From Bacteroidia bacterium (GTDB lineage Bacteria; Bacteroidota; Bacteroidia; Bacteroidales; Paludibacteraceae), in contig SAAO01000002.1 of the NCBI GenBank assembly GCA_009929375.1, positions 99,814 through 163,813 of the forward strand: a DNA stretch of 64,000 nucleotides. The letters are read 5' to 3'. The translations under genes were made by a program, and so were the position numbers. Shown here in pieces: positions 53,495 through 61,891 of the stretch. The notes beneath the pieces were generated by a model. It had not been told where the DNA came from and searched no databases. It was given only the letters and a program-made list of their open reading frames with translations. Numbering within the stretch: the stretch's first letter is position 1; each line of letters opens with the position of its first letter.

Positions 53495-54028
53495 TTAGTT
53501 TTGTGCAGCGCGTTCGGCTACTTTGGTTTTAATTACAGTTTCGTTGTCGCGTATGGCGCATAGCTGATAGAATAGCTTACGCAATGATTCTACGGTATTG
53601 AACGTACCCAGTCCGCGGGTGTTTAGTATGCCTGCAGCGCGTTCTTTTTCGCTCATTATCCACTGGTAGCGCGGAGCTGCAAGCTCGTTGTTTACCTGTG
53701 TCCAGTCCTTTGGTGTGCTTTTAATGCCTCTTTGGCTGAGAACCTGCAGGCATTTGTTTCGCATTCGTCGTATTTCAGTTTCTTCAGGAGCGTTGGCAGC
53801 TGCTATTGGTCTGCGTTTGACAAGTCCCGACTTGTCACTGCGACCAATACGGATTTTTGCATCGGCTATCAGTCTGTCGAGCTGTTGCTCGTTAAGTTCC
53901 GTGGTACTTTCGATACCCGGATAAGTTCCTTCGACAATCACCTCTTTGTACTTTTCTTCGCCCAGAGCTAACAACAGCCGGTGAAATAGCTGCCGTTTTT
54001 CCTTTAGTGTGGCTTCATCTGATTTCAT
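53495..54028 (-). CDS. Mu gp16-like protein (DUF1018-like)
   Basis: 177 residues from MKSDEATLKEKRQLFHRLLL; a start 13 codons earlier would translate through the paired motif, which in other genes ends just before the ATG. Features are KSGLVKRRPIAAANAPEETE and MRNKCLQVLSQRGIKSTPKD, found in gp16 proteins of Mu-like phages. Role in the early/middle programme is unknown. Confidence 0.7.
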   Translation of the reverse strand: MKSDEATLKEKRQLFHRLLLALGEEKYKEVIVEGTYPGIESTTELNEQQLDRLIADAKIRIGRSDKSGLVKRRPIAAANAPEETEIRRMRNKCLQVLSQRGIKSTPKDWTQVNNELAAPRYQWIMSEKERAAGILNTRGLGTFNTVESLRKLFYQLCAIRDNETVIKTKVAERAAQN

Positions 54029-54047
54029 GTTTAAATAGTGTTTAAAT
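54029..54047. repeat. Paired GTTTAAA motif, copy 6
   Basis: GTTTAAATAGTGTTTAAAT, directly touching the start codon of the gp16-like gene. A small palindrome GTTTCGC-TT-GCGAAAC lies further upstream at 54,140-54,155. Confidence 0.8.
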
Positions 54048-54230
54048 GGTTGTGTTTGTGTTCGCATTTTTATTTGTTTGTTATTTAGATATTTACAAAG
54101 TGTAAAAGTTGTCCTTTCATGTTTTGATTTGACTTAGTAGTTTCGCTTGCGAAACGGATATCACGATTTGAATTTTTAAACGTGAAATCCCATGAAACGA
54201 AAAAACAAGAAACAAAGCTTTAAAAAGAAA

Positions 54231-54692
54231 TTAATCAGCCGACTGGAGGACAGAATTGCTGATATTATTATCAATCTCATTCTTGCTGTTATCAGGTATA
54301 TCTTCTTTGCTTTGATATTCCAATTGCATTTCTCGGATGAAGTCATTCATATTTTCCGGAGTTTTGTTTTGGACTAATAGCTCAAGTTTGTATTTTCCGT
54401 AATCTACTACTGACTTTTCGAGTAGACCAAGTCGTTCGCTGTATGAGTGAAAGTACAGCCTGTAGCGTTTTATGTCTATTCCTTTAGTGTTAGTGTCCAG
54501 GAACCACGCGCCAATGGTTTGTATTTCGCTTGTTTCGTCTTCGGTTAGCCGGCATCGGTCGTAGTTCTCGAACTTCCAGTGCTTTGGTATCTGCAATGCT
54601 TTGAATGCATCGCCACAAAGCTTTTCGAGTTCTGCAATGGTGCGCTCCTGTCGACGTCCCCAGGCTCCACGTGATTTGGCTTGTGCGTTCAT
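54231..54692 (-). CDS. Unknown early phage protein, 153 residues
   Basis: Helical and charged. It begins MNAQAKSRGAWGRRQERTIA, with DTNTKGIDIKRYRLYFHSYS in the middle and an acidic Asn/Ser-rich tail. No family recognised. A 202-base gap separates its stop from the next leftward gene start, so the gp16-like gene may have its own promoter. Confidence 0.7.
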   Translation of the reverse strand: MNAQAKSRGAWGRRQERTIAELEKLCGDAFKALQIPKHWKFENYDRCRLTEDETSEIQTIGAWFLDTNTKGIDIKRYRLYFHSYSERLGLLEKSVVDYGKYKLELLVQNKTPENMNDFIREMQLEYQSKEDIPDNSKNEIDNNISNSVLQSAD

Positions 54693-54770
54693 GTTTTTTG
54701 ATTGGTTTAAATTCCCATAACACTAAAATATATGCAATGAGTTGCACATATTTCTATGTTAGCCGTCAGT

Positions 54771-55166
54771 TTAAAAAAGTGAAAGCTGTTGAGCTTGTTT
54801 GGCACATTTGAAAAAACAGTCGGAATAATAGTTGAAATTGGAAGCTCCACATTTGGAGCATTTAAAATTTCCCTGAAAAAAATAAGGGTCTGCAAATTCA
54901 TTATGATTTGGACGCTCACAGTCACGAGAATTGCAAATTGGGCAAATGAAAATTCTTTGAGTTTGTTTCCCGGTATAATCTTTATAATCGGCTAAAAATG
55001 GACTCCAAGATTTTATTTCCCCTTTACAAGTAATATTTTCTACAAACTCATATGGTTGACCTTTTTCGTCTTTTTCAACTGAAATGTCATAATCTATATT
55101 TCGAGTTATAAAATAATAAGGGTAATTTACGCTATTACTTTTGCCTTTGTATTGTTTTGCTTTCAT
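54771..55166 (-). CDS. Unknown protein with zinc-ribbon-like cysteine pairs
   Basis: 131 residues from MKAKQYKGKSNSVNYPYYFI. The C-terminal half has FICPICNSRDCERPNH, then FKCSKCGASNFNYYSDCFFK, two CxxC pairs fit for metal binding. It ends QAQQLSLF, a tail much like those that bind the DNA sliding clamp (Q-L-S-L-F). The same kind of tail ends SRAP and the 61.9-kb ATPase, so a link to the replication clamp is plausible. Confidence 0.7.
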   Translation of the reverse strand: MKAKQYKGKSNSVNYPYYFITRNIDYDISVEKDEKGQPYEFVENITCKGEIKSWSPFLADYKDYTGKQTQRIFICPICNSRDCERPNHNEFADPYFFQGNFKCSKCGASNFNYYSDCFFKCAKQAQQLSLF

Positions 55167-55250
55167 AGGATTGAATTTAATGATTGAAGAAAAAACCGAA
55201 CGCCCGCAAATGGGCAGGATTTGCATACCAGTTGTCCGTTATGGGAAACT

Positions 55251-55454
55251 CTAATTAAGCTTTTCGACAATGATTGATTTTTCTGTATGATGAATGATAA
55301 TACAGATAGAATCAGACATTTTGAAAAGTCTTGTAGAGGCTTTACCGCAATTGATAATCATTTGCGTATTGGCAATATATGATTGAATTTTATCAGTAAG
55401 CTCTGAGCCGTAATTAAGCAACTCAGTGCTCTTTATTTCGATAATACGTTTCAT
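55251..55454 (-). CDS. Unknown small protein, 67 residues
   Basis: MKRIIEIKSTELLNYGSELT at the start; the end has beta strands (SICIIIHHTEKSIIVEKLN). Lies within the early leftward block with short gaps on both sides. No family recognised. Confidence 0.6.
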   Translation of the reverse strand: MKRIIEIKSTELLNYGSELTDKIQSYIANTQMIINCGKASTRLFKMSDSICIIIHHTEKSIIVEKLN

Positions 55455-55471
55455 ATAATTGGCTTTAAAGT

Positions 55472-55858
55472 TTAGTAGTGTAAATCAGTCCAATGGATTA
55501 TTTTGCCTGTGTAGTTCTCGTTGAACCAGTTGAAAAATGCTTCAACAGAATCGAATCCATCGTTTTGAGCCAAATCAACTATTCTCATCACGTTATTATA
55601 GTGTGTGTCTAATGAGTTATAATAGTGTTTGTCATCAATTTTGATAAATACTTCACCTGACCTGTGAATGATTTCAATTTTCTGTGTTCCTGTACATGTA
55701 TCCAACCTTAGCAGCTTGTACAGTTTAGTTCTGACACCTGCTGACTGATGCATAACCATACCTGCGCGCCAACGGTTGTGTGCATCGGTGCGAATGGTGT
55801 GCTTCTTTGTTCCGTCTAATATCTTAGCGTGGAACTGTTGTTTGTAACCTATTAGCAT
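55472..55858 (-). CDS. ASCH/PUA-like small protein
   Basis: 128 residues. The start MLIGYKQQFHAKILDGTKKH, followed by TIRTDAHNRWRAGM, matches the ASCH pattern (a Lys-Lys-His-Thr-Ile-Arg core after a G-T turn), a fold that binds RNA or nucleotides. The C-terminal half (FDSVEAFFNWFNENYTGKII) is also usual in ASCH proteins. Function unknown. Confidence 0.7.
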   Translation of the reverse strand: MLIGYKQQFHAKILDGTKKHTIRTDAHNRWRAGMVMHQSAGVRTKLYKLLRLDTCTGTQKIEIIHRSGEVFIKIDDKHYYNSLDTHYNNVMRIVDLAQNDGFDSVEAFFNWFNENYTGKIIHWTDLHY

Positions 55859-55880
55859 AAGTTTTTGTGTTTTAAGTTGT

Positions 55881-55898
55881 GTTTAAATGGCTTTTAAA
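55881..55898. repeat. Paired GTTTAAA motif, copy 7 (second half degenerate)
   Basis: GTTTAAATGGCTTTTAAA, 22 bases before the start codon of the ASCH-like gene. Confidence 0.65.
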
Positions 55899-55901
55899 GC
55901 C

Positions 55902-55934
55902 CTGAGTAAAACGCTGTGGAAGCGTTTTACTCAG
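55902..55934. promoter_or_regulatory. Perfect 14-bp hairpin in a structured intergenic stretch
   Basis: Arms CTGAGTAAAACGCT and AGCGTTTTACTCAG with a GTGGA loop. Two more short stems follow (CCTAA-CGCT-TTAGG region and a CCGCGCAGCGG region up to about 56,001). It lies between the DUF3164 gene and the ASCH-like gene in a leftward operon; no T run follows. Confidence 0.65.
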
Positions 55935-56001
55935 ACCGCCTAACGCTTTAGGTCGGTTGCTTTGTTGCCGCGCAGCGGTTCAATGCTGCGGGGCTGTGGG
56001 G

Positions 56002-56703
56002 TTACTTTTCGGTTTCTTTTTCAGGTTCATCTTCGAGCCCGAATGCTGAAATGGAAAGTGGTAAGCTGTGTTCTTTGCCGTGATCATCTTTGAACTTTAC
56101 TTCAATGAAATTGCATGATTTCACAGGCTTATAAGCTTCCTGAATAATACGGATACCATCGCTAAAGTCCTCGTTGTTTACGCGCGATGCTAATTTTGTG
56201 AGTTCCAACACGCGGTTGGCTTTCAGATTGCCTTTTGCATCTTTCTTGAGTAAATCCATTATGGTCTCGACCAGTGCTGCGCTTTCCTGATCTTTTGCCA
56301 ATGTGGCCATGTATGTTTTTACCTTTTCGATTCCTGCAGTAAGCGTATCATCAAAGCTTTCAGTAACACGATGCCCGATTTTAATGGTAATGCTGCCATC
56401 GAGTGATGCGAACGAGTGACTTTGTTGGCTTTCCTTTATTCCGTAAATCTCGTTTTTCATTTCTACTACTGACTCGAAATTGTCGAATACGAGTTTCTTT
56501 ACATTCAAAATGTGTTTGCTAAGCCCAACAAGCGGTTTAAATGATTGCATGACCGTGTCGTTCACAATCTGTTTGTAAGTTTCGCGTTCGGCCTTAATGG
56601 CTTGCTTCTTTGCTTTTTCAATTTCTTTGGCTTGCTGTACCAATTCTTCGATTTGTGCGGGTGTCAGTTGACTTAGGTCAACCGGTAATGTTTTTGTTTC
56701 CAT
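56002..56703 (-). CDS. DUF3164 family protein of Mu-like phages
   Basis: 233 residues. The family features are a helical N-terminus (QIEELVQQAKEIEKAKKQAI), then SFASLDGSITIKIGHRVTES, ANRVLELTKLASRVNNEDFS and a C-terminal VKSCNFIEVKFKDDHGKEHS. It is a near-constant member of Mu-like early regions; the molecular role is not known. Confidence 0.85.
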   Translation of the reverse strand: METKTLPVDLSQLTPAQIEELVQQAKEIEKAKKQAIKAERETYKQIVNDTVMQSFKPLVGLSKHILNVKKLVFDNFESVVEMKNEIYGIKESQQSHSFASLDGSITIKIGHRVTESFDDTLTAGIEKVKTYMATLAKDQESAALVETIMDLLKKDAKGNLKANRVLELTKLASRVNNEDFSDGIRIIQEAYKPVKSCNFIEVKFKDDHGKEHSLPLSISAFGLEDEPEKETEK

Positions 56704-56707
56704 ATTG

Positions 56708-57097
56708 TTATAAAATTTTATTGGTTGATAATTTGCGTTTAAGTAGCACTACGGCCATTGTCATTATTGCGAGTACTGTAATTGGCACTGCCGGCACAAA
56801 TGTGACTATGACGTATATTAGTGCAAGTGCCAATCCGGCGACGATAAGAAATGCGATAACGAGAACCAGCGCAATGAAGACCATGCTTTTGTTGGATATT
56901 TCGGCAGGCGTGGTGTTGTATTCGTTGTAATATTCTTTTACGAATATTACGCCTGAGCAACATGCATCGTCAGGTGCGTGGCACTCTGTAATTCCGTTAT
57001 TACGTTTGAAAAAATCGCATCCTTCGCATGTGTACTGGTTTATTGGCTTTGTGGCGTAGTATGTTTCGCCGTTTGATGTTACTGTTTGTCGTTTCAT
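56708..57097 (-). CDS. Small membrane protein with cysteine-rich N-terminus
   Basis: 129 residues. Cysteines at CEGCDFFKRNNGITECHAPD and DACCSGVIF, then two membrane segments (MVFIALVLVIAFLIVAGLAL and IVTFVPAVPITVLAIMTMAV) and a short basic end. Overlaps the start of nothing but is entered by ATGA overlap from the gene upstream. Early membrane proteins of phages may act in exclusion; this is only a possibility. Confidence 0.7.
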   Translation of the reverse strand: MKRQTVTSNGETYYATKPINQYTCEGCDFFKRNNGITECHAPDDACCSGVIFVKEYYNEYNTTPAEISNKSMVFIALVLVIAFLIVAGLALALIYVIVTFVPAVPITVLAIMTMAVVLLKRKLSTNKIL

Positions 57098-57264
57098 GTG
57101 GTTACGAGTATTAAAAGGTTGTTTCGTTCATATACTAATTCTTCAAATTCCGGTTCATTGAAAGGAAGCTCAAGAAGGATGTCTTCTATTTCGTCGATGC
57201 GCTCTTGTGCTTTTTTGCGCTTTTCGTTTTCCCTTATTTCTTTCGTTTTGTCATCGTAATTCAT
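57094..57264 (-). CDS. Small acidic helical protein, 56 residues
   Basis: A short gene with MNYDDKTKEIRENEKRKKAQ then ERIDEIEDILLELPFNEPEF and a hydrophobic end. Its ATG overlaps the stop of the gene before it, and its own TGA overlaps the ATG of the next gene (57,097). This tight coupling on both sides argues that it is real. No family recognised. Confidence 0.7.
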   Translation of the reverse strand: MNYDDKTKEIRENEKRKKAQERIDEIEDILLELPFNEPEFEELVYERNNLLILVTT

Positions 57265-57455
57265 TCGAATATCATTTTAGGTTCGTTGTTGTTTATCCTT
57301 TCTATTTCCCTGTTTAAAGCCGCTTTGTTTGCGTATTTTCCGTAGGTGCTCCAACTTGAGTTACCTGTCATCTGAACTATTTTAAGTTCTTCTATGCGTA
57401 CTCTTAGCAGGGTATAGCCTGCTTTGGTGAGTTTCATTCGGTCGTAGTTGGTCAT
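57261..57455 (-). CDS. Small unknown protein after the MuB-like gene
   Basis: 64 residues from MTNYDRMKLTKAGYTLLRVR, chosen because it starts 5 bases after the MuB-like stop; a frame 10 codons longer overlaps that gene. Helical, basic, with EELKIVQMTGNSSWSTYGKY. Coupled to the next gene by ATGA overlap. Confidence 0.65.
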   Translation of the reverse strand: MTNYDRMKLTKAGYTLLRVRIEELKIVQMTGNSSWSTYGKYANKAALNREIERINNNEPKMIFE

Positions 57456-57459
57456 TGTA

Positions 57460-58413
57460 TTACAGATTAAGAGTGTTGTAATCAATGGCGTTTGAAAACT
57501 CGGTGGCGCGTATCATATCAATGCAGTCCTTTATGCCGCGAAAGGTTTGTTTTGCCAACCATGAGCGCGATTTGAGGGCTTCGCGTTTCTTTGCATCGGT
57601 AATACGGTTGAGTAAGATATTGAGCGTTTCGCGGTCGGTAATGCCGTTTGTTTTAAATATCTCTTCGGCTTCGTGTTCGGTTGGTGCGCTCAGCGTAAAG
57701 GTGATGTAAAACAACCGGTCTTTTGTTTCGCTGAATAGGTGGCGTTCGCGGTGAGTTCCGCGGATCAGGTTCTTCATAAAGTATGGAGTACCGACCAATA
57801 CGATTCCGCAAATGTCGAGCATGGCAGTCATTACGTCCTTCAGAACTGTTACGTTGTGGCCTTCGAGCTTCGAAACTTCGTCGATCATTATCAGCATGTT
57901 TTGTTTTAAGGCATACTGGCGCATGATTTCGATTTGTGCAGCCATTGTACCGTGTTCGTAGCATCCCATTGCTTGCATAAGTCCGGTAATGAATTGCTTG
58001 CTTGTGCCTTTGGTGGCTTCGAAATAAACCACTTTAAACCGACGTTCTGCTTCAATCATTTCCTTGTATTTATCCAGGGCGAATGATTTGCCGTAACCAC
58101 CGTTACCTATTACCGGAACGAACTTTTTGAGGTTGTAAGCAATGTTGCAAGCTTCGAAAACTTTTTTCAGGTTGTCGGTAGCAACGCCTTTGTATCGGCT
58201 TCCTTTTTCGATGTACTTGGCAATTGCTTCCCATGTGTTCTGTCCAACCATACCAGGATTATCCCAGTTGTTGCGCACATGGCTGAATTTAGAGCCATTG
58301 GTGAAGCCGAGGCGTTTGGTTGCAAACTCGTTTGCGCTAAGTCCTGAAGCTTCGAACATGGCGATGATCTGATCGCGTAAAGCTTGTTTTTGTTCTAATG
58401 AAAATTCTTTCAT
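57460..58413 (-). CDS. MuB-like AAA+ ATPase, transposition target-selection protein
   Basis: 317 residues. The N-terminal HTH (SANEFATKRLGFTNGSKFSH) is followed by Walker A GNGGYGKS (103-110), Walker B MLIMIDE (Asp178, Glu179), and a helical lid. In Mu, MuB coats target DNA and recruits and stimulates the transposase. It lies one small gene downstream of the transposase, the Mu order. Confidence 0.92.
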   Translation of the reverse strand: MKEFSLEQKQALRDQIIAMFEASGLSANEFATKRLGFTNGSKFSHVRNNWDNPGMVGQNTWEAIAKYIEKGSRYKGVATDNLKKVFEACNIAYNLKKFVPVIGNGGYGKSFALDKYKEMIEAERRFKVVYFEATKGTSKQFITGLMQAMGCYEHGTMAAQIEIMRQYALKQNMLIMIDEVSKLEGHNVTVLKDVMTAMLDICGIVLVGTPYFMKNLIRGTHRERHLFSETKDRLFYITFTLSAPTEHEAEEIFKTNGITDRETLNILLNRITDAKKREALKSRSWLAKQTFRGIKDCIDMIRATEFSNAIDYNTLNL

Positions 58414-58486
58414 ATCTTTGTTTTTTGTTTATGAACCCTATATTCAGTTAGTTTCGAAGCGGCTGTGTATAGGGTTCGGTTGTTTA

Positions 58487-58780
58487 TTATTGCATTTTAT
58501 TGAATTCGCGTGACATTATGTAGTGCAAGTTGGCAGGGTTTACAAATATCTTTGTAGTGCCTTTCTTTACATTTGGGTCTGAAATGATGTCCATTGTTAG
58601 TTCGGTTGTAATTGAAAAAACACAGAGCATTTTCCATTTGCTTTCAGCTTTAAGAGACTCTAATCGTGTGATAATAGAATGATATGTATCTGAATCAATT
58701 TTTTCGTTCTGAACTAATTGTTCAATGATTTCAGTTAATTCGTTGATTGCAACGACTTCTATGATAGTGTTTTCTGTCAT
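58487..58780 (-). CDS. Unknown small protein between transposase and MuB-like genes
   Basis: 97 residues; MTENTIIEVVAINELTEIIE at the start, acidic and helical, with WKMLCVFSITTELTMDIISD. The start overlaps the transposase stop by 4 bases. No family recognised. Confidence 0.7.
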   Translation of the reverse strand: MTENTIIEVVAINELTEIIEQLVQNEKIDSDTYHSIITRLESLKAESKWKMLCVFSITTELTMDIISDPNVKKGTTKIFVNPANLHYIMSREFNKMQ

Positions 58781-60837
58781 TGTCCTATATTTAAAATTTT
58801 AAGTTCTAAGTCTGAATATCCGGTTGTTATGCCATTGGCAGCATCTTCCATGCGGTTGTTGCGTGCGTTTTCTGATGTTTTGTCTGTATCCCACCATCCA
58901 AGGCCATCCGTTCCGGTAGCTTTCAATTCGCCCAGGATAGACATTTGACGTTCCAATTCGCTGATAGAGTAATTCATGCCAAACTCGGTGCGTTTTGCTT
59001 TGAATGCCACTTGTTTTGCTTTGTCGCCTGTTTTCATGTCGGCCACACAAGCTGCGTAGCGTTCCTTTTCGTAAGCATGAGCCACTACCACGCCTTTTTG
59101 CAATAGTGTACACATTATCGGGTTGGCCATATCAATCCGGACTTCAAACTTTTCGCCCAGGTGTTCGTTGGCAAACATAAAGTCGCCCACATTGTCGGCA
59201 TCCGGAACAATGAATGTGTAGTTCTTTTTCGATATTTCTATTTCGATACCGCGTGTAGTGTATTTGTATGGCTGTTTGAGCGTTGTAACGAACATGCTCA
59301 GTTTATCGAAATAGTTGAGTTTGGCGCGTTTTTCGTGCTGTATGGTTTCGTAGCGATGTATTTTGCTTTCGCCAATCCAACGGCCAAAGCTGTCGCGTTT
59401 TTCTCCACGTGCGTTCCATTCTTCTACAGCATACTTCAGGTCGGCAATTACTTCGGTAAAGCTTGGTAATAGTTCCGGATGCTTTACGAATTCGGCTAAC
59501 AGTTCCGGATTGGCTTTTGAGTTCAGGCTTCGTGTGGCAATGTTACCGCCTTTGAAGTGTTTCAGTTTACGCAAAACCCGTTGTTGGAAATGGCCGATAA
59601 TGCCCTCCACGTATTTGCCCTGACCTTTGTAAGGTTCACAAGGGAAATGTACGCGGCTCATGTTGCTCATAAGAGCCTGAACGGCTGCCGATACGTTGGC
59701 AGAACTGTTATCGTACTGCAGCTGATAAGGCTTGTTTTGGTGTATGTCAATGGCGTTTTTCAGAGCTTCAGTAACCATGCCCGATGTTTCGGCGTAGGCT
59801 ATTGAATGACCTATAATTGCGCCTGTGTGTGCATCTGTTACGAAATAGATATACAAGTCGCTGGCCATTTTGCCTTTTTCATTCCGGTAGTAAAGCTGCG
59901 TGGCTGTACCATCGAGCGACCACAATGCATCGGGGAATGATGGCGCATCGCGTTGGATAAGCGGTTGCAGTTCCAGATCACCGGCTAATTTTCCGTGACG
60001 GGCATAATACCACACGCGTTTTACTTTCGGTATGTTCAGATAGCTTTTAATGGCCGATGTGGTCATGTTTGGTTTGCCCACTTCGTCGGCCCAATCGTTG
60101 TACATCATGCTTACATCTTCCCATGAGTATTTTACGCGGTTGGATGCCAGTTCAATGAGCTTGGCGTGTACCTGAGCATCGGCTTTTTCGCGGTTTACAT
60201 TGCCCACGCCTTTGTGTATAAGGCTCTGAATGCCGTCGCGTTTGTATTCGGTAGCATTGCGTAGTAATACGCGGATAGAGGTGATTGTTCCTTTTTTCCA
60301 ACGTATCAAAGCAGCTGCCTGATGTGCTACCTGTTCGTTTAAAACGTGTTTAAACACTGCCTCCTGAAAATCGACAATCGACTTATAACCGACCGAACGC
60401 ACACGCTTCACGTCGTACTCGTTGAGCATACGCAGCCAAGCGGCAGCGCGTGCCAGTTGGTGAGCTTCGAGCGATGTGTATAGTTGTGAGTCCATAAGTG
60501 TTTTAAGTTCGTTACCGTCAATTTGTATTAGTCCTGGCAATTGGTTTTCGATAGCTGTAAGTACAGAGTTGTTGGCTCCGTTTGTTTGATTTTTGAGATA
60601 AACTTCAGGCTCCAGTTTGTTGCAAAACATGTTGCGGAGCATGGTTTTGTATTTTGGCAGCAAAGAGTCGTATTGAAAATGCAGTTTGCCGCTTAGTTTT
60701 TCGCTCGACCAGCAATATACCTCTCCTTTTTTCTGACCGCATGCGGCTCTTTTCAAATAGGCGGGTGAGAGTCCGCACATTTCGAGCTCTTTGCCCGAAA
60801 AAACTATTTTATTTGTGATAGGTGAATATATTGGCAT
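58777..60837 (-). CDS. Mu-type DDE transposase (MuA-like)
   Basis: 686 residues, near MuA (663). The N-terminal part has DNA-binding helices (SPAYLKRAACGQKKGEVYCW). The RNase H-fold core carries Asp309 (ALWSLDGTATQLYY), Asp376 (LQYDNSSANVSAAV) and Glu411 (GKYVEGIIGHFQQR), a complete DDE triad. A beta-barrel domain follows (about 520-600), and the C-terminal helix region would contact MuB. Integrates and replicates the phage by transposition. Confidence 0.96.
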   Translation of the reverse strand: MPIYSPITNKIVFSGKELEMCGLSPAYLKRAACGQKKGEVYCWSSEKLSGKLHFQYDSLLPKYKTMLRNMFCNKLEPEVYLKNQTNGANNSVLTAIENQLPGLIQIDGNELKTLMDSQLYTSLEAHQLARAAAWLRMLNEYDVKRVRSVGYKSIVDFQEAVFKHVLNEQVAHQAAALIRWKKGTITSIRVLLRNATEYKRDGIQSLIHKGVGNVNREKADAQVHAKLIELASNRVKYSWEDVSMMYNDWADEVGKPNMTTSAIKSYLNIPKVKRVWYYARHGKLAGDLELQPLIQRDAPSFPDALWSLDGTATQLYYRNEKGKMASDLYIYFVTDAHTGAIIGHSIAYAETSGMVTEALKNAIDIHQNKPYQLQYDNSSANVSAAVQALMSNMSRVHFPCEPYKGQGKYVEGIIGHFQQRVLRKLKHFKGGNIATRSLNSKANPELLAEFVKHPELLPSFTEVIADLKYAVEEWNARGEKRDSFGRWIGESKIHRYETIQHEKRAKLNYFDKLSMFVTTLKQPYKYTTRGIEIEISKKNYTFIVPDADNVGDFMFANEHLGEKFEVRIDMANPIMCTLLQKGVVVAHAYEKERYAACVADMKTGDKAKQVAFKAKRTEFGMNYSISELERQMSILGELKATGTDGLGWWDTDKTSENARNNRMEDAANGITTGYSDLELKILNIGQ
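60337..60355. repeat. Paired GTTTAAA motif, copy 8 (inside the transposase gene)
   Basis: GTTTAAAACGTGTTTAAAC, with the same 11-base period, about 160 codons into the transposase gene. Confidence 0.7.
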
Positions 60838-60843
60838 ATTGTT

Positions 60844-60862
60844 GTTTAAATGCTGTTTAAAA
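60844..60862. repeat. Paired GTTTAAA motif, copy 9
   Basis: GTTTAAATGCTGTTTAAAA, six bases before the transposase start codon. Confidence 0.8.
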
Positions 60863-60877
60863 GTTGATTGAAAACCT

Positions 60878-60902
60878 GCCGGATATCGTCTGAATATCCG
60901 GC
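60878..60902 (-). promoter_or_regulatory. Hairpin in the transposase leader
   Basis: Perfect arms GCCGGATAT and ATATCCGGC with a 7-base loop, about 40 bases before the transposase ATG. The 193-base gap 60838-61030 contains this hairpin and the tRNA-like piece but no gene. Confidence 0.6.
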
Positions 60903-60995
60903 CGGTTTTACCCCGTACCGTGGGCGCGTATCGTGTTCAATCAAATTAGAGAGCTCTCATTAAGGCCGTTTAATCATTCGTCGTTGGTGGCCATT

Positions 60996-61021
60996 GTTCC
61001 TGCTCCGGAATCGAACCGGAG
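60996..61021 (-). other. tRNA T-arm-like fragment inside the prophage
   Basis: On the minus strand a perfect 6-bp stem CTCCGG/CCGGAG encloses the 7-base loop TTCGATT, followed by GCAGGAAC like a 3' acceptor strand. No matching 5' acceptor strand lies upstream, where a reading frame ends at 61,031. So it is a 3' tRNA fragment or a look-alike, not a whole tRNA. Confidence 0.45.
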
Positions 61022-61030
61022 GTGAACCGT

Positions 61031-61273
61031 TCAGGATATTGTTTCTAAAACTTTTGAAAGGTCTTCAATTGCATCTGTAATTGAAAGTCTTGCAATGTCC
61101 ATACAGGCTGTGTCTCTGATAATAATATCTTCTTTGTTGTCTAATGCACGTTGCCTGTTATCCATCTTTTCTAATCTGCCATTTTCAGATTTAATTAATG
61201 ATTCTAAAGAGTCGATATTCGATTGCAGGCTTTTAATCATCTCTCTTATAGTATCTTTGTTTTTTACATTCAT
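61031..61273 (-). CDS. Small coiled-coil protein, 80 residues
   Basis: MNVKNKDTIREMIKSLQSNI followed by DSLESLIKSENGRLEKMDNR: a heptad-like helical protein. Start overlaps the upstream stop by 4 bases. No family recognised; Mu-like early regions hold many such genes. Confidence 0.7.
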   Translation of the reverse strand: MNVKNKDTIREMIKSLQSNIDSLESLIKSENGRLEKMDNRQRALDNKEDIIIRDTACMDIARLSITDAIEDLSKVLETIS

Positions 61274-61644
61274 GATTCCTTTTTTTTAGCGTTTTTACGT
61301 TGTTGTTTTTGATAAATGGCCTCGTAATGGTTGAAAGTTTCGCCAGCGCACTCCTGAATAGTGAATGTGATAAACTCACGAATTGAATATTGGAGTTTAG
61401 AGCGTTTGTGATGCAGTTCAATATATTCAGAGGTTATAAATTGGGCATTGAACTTATTCATCTTGACCATGAACTCCACCGGCGAAGGTTTGAGCTTCTT
61501 TTTCCCTCCTTCGCTTACGCGGTCGCGCTCGGCGTTTATGTGGTCAATCTTTTCCTGTACGCGACTTATCAGATACTTATCGGCCATTAGTTGTTCAACT
61601 GTTTCGAACGATGGCAGCTCGGTTGTTTTAGCGGGTTTGTTCAT
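61270..61644 (-). CDS. Unknown early phage protein, 124 residues
   Basis: Helical and basic, with FETVEQLMADKYLISRVQEK in the first part, KPSPVEFMVKMNKFNAQFIT in the centre and a very basic end (KQQRKNAKKKES). Coupled by 4-base overlaps to both neighbours. No family recognised. Confidence 0.7.
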   Translation of the reverse strand: MNKPAKTTELPSFETVEQLMADKYLISRVQEKIDHINAERDRVSEGGKKKLKPSPVEFMVKMNKFNAQFITSEYIELHHKRSKLQYSIREFITFTIQECAGETFNHYEAIYQKQQRKNAKKKES

Positions 61645-61889
61645 TGTGTTAGTTCTTCTTTTGTTTTTACAATTATAAAAGAGTCTGTTGATTCAACATA
61701 TGTTCCTTCTGTCCATACATACCATTTATCAAGTATAAATAGGTGAGATGCGCCAATTTGCGGGTTTTTGTGTTTAAAGAAATCCTTTTGCTGATTGTAA
61801 GCTTTTCGGTCTATGAATCGACGTGTTACTGTCTTTTGCTTTTTGTCTATTCTGCTTTCAAGCTCAAATACTTTTATTGTGTTTGGCAT
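61641..61889 (-). CDS. Unknown early phage protein, 82 residues
   Basis: Beta-rich: MPNTIKVFELESRIDKKQKT, ASHLFILDKWYVWTEGTYVE, STDSFIIVKTKEELTQ. The paired motif ends two bases before its ATG. No family recognised. Confidence 0.65.
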   Translation of the reverse strand: MPNTIKVFELESRIDKKQKTVTRRFIDRKAYNQQKDFFKHKNPQIGASHLFILDKWYVWTEGTYVESTDSFIIVKTKEELTQ

Positions 61890-61891
61890 GT

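Noticed and set aside
54192..54377. Rightward 61-codon frame with a membrane-like segment
   Set aside because: Most of it lies antisense to the leftward 54,231-54,692 gene, it has no promoter box or partner, and its hydrophobic stretch is the complement of an acidic, Asn-rich tail. Probably a shadow.
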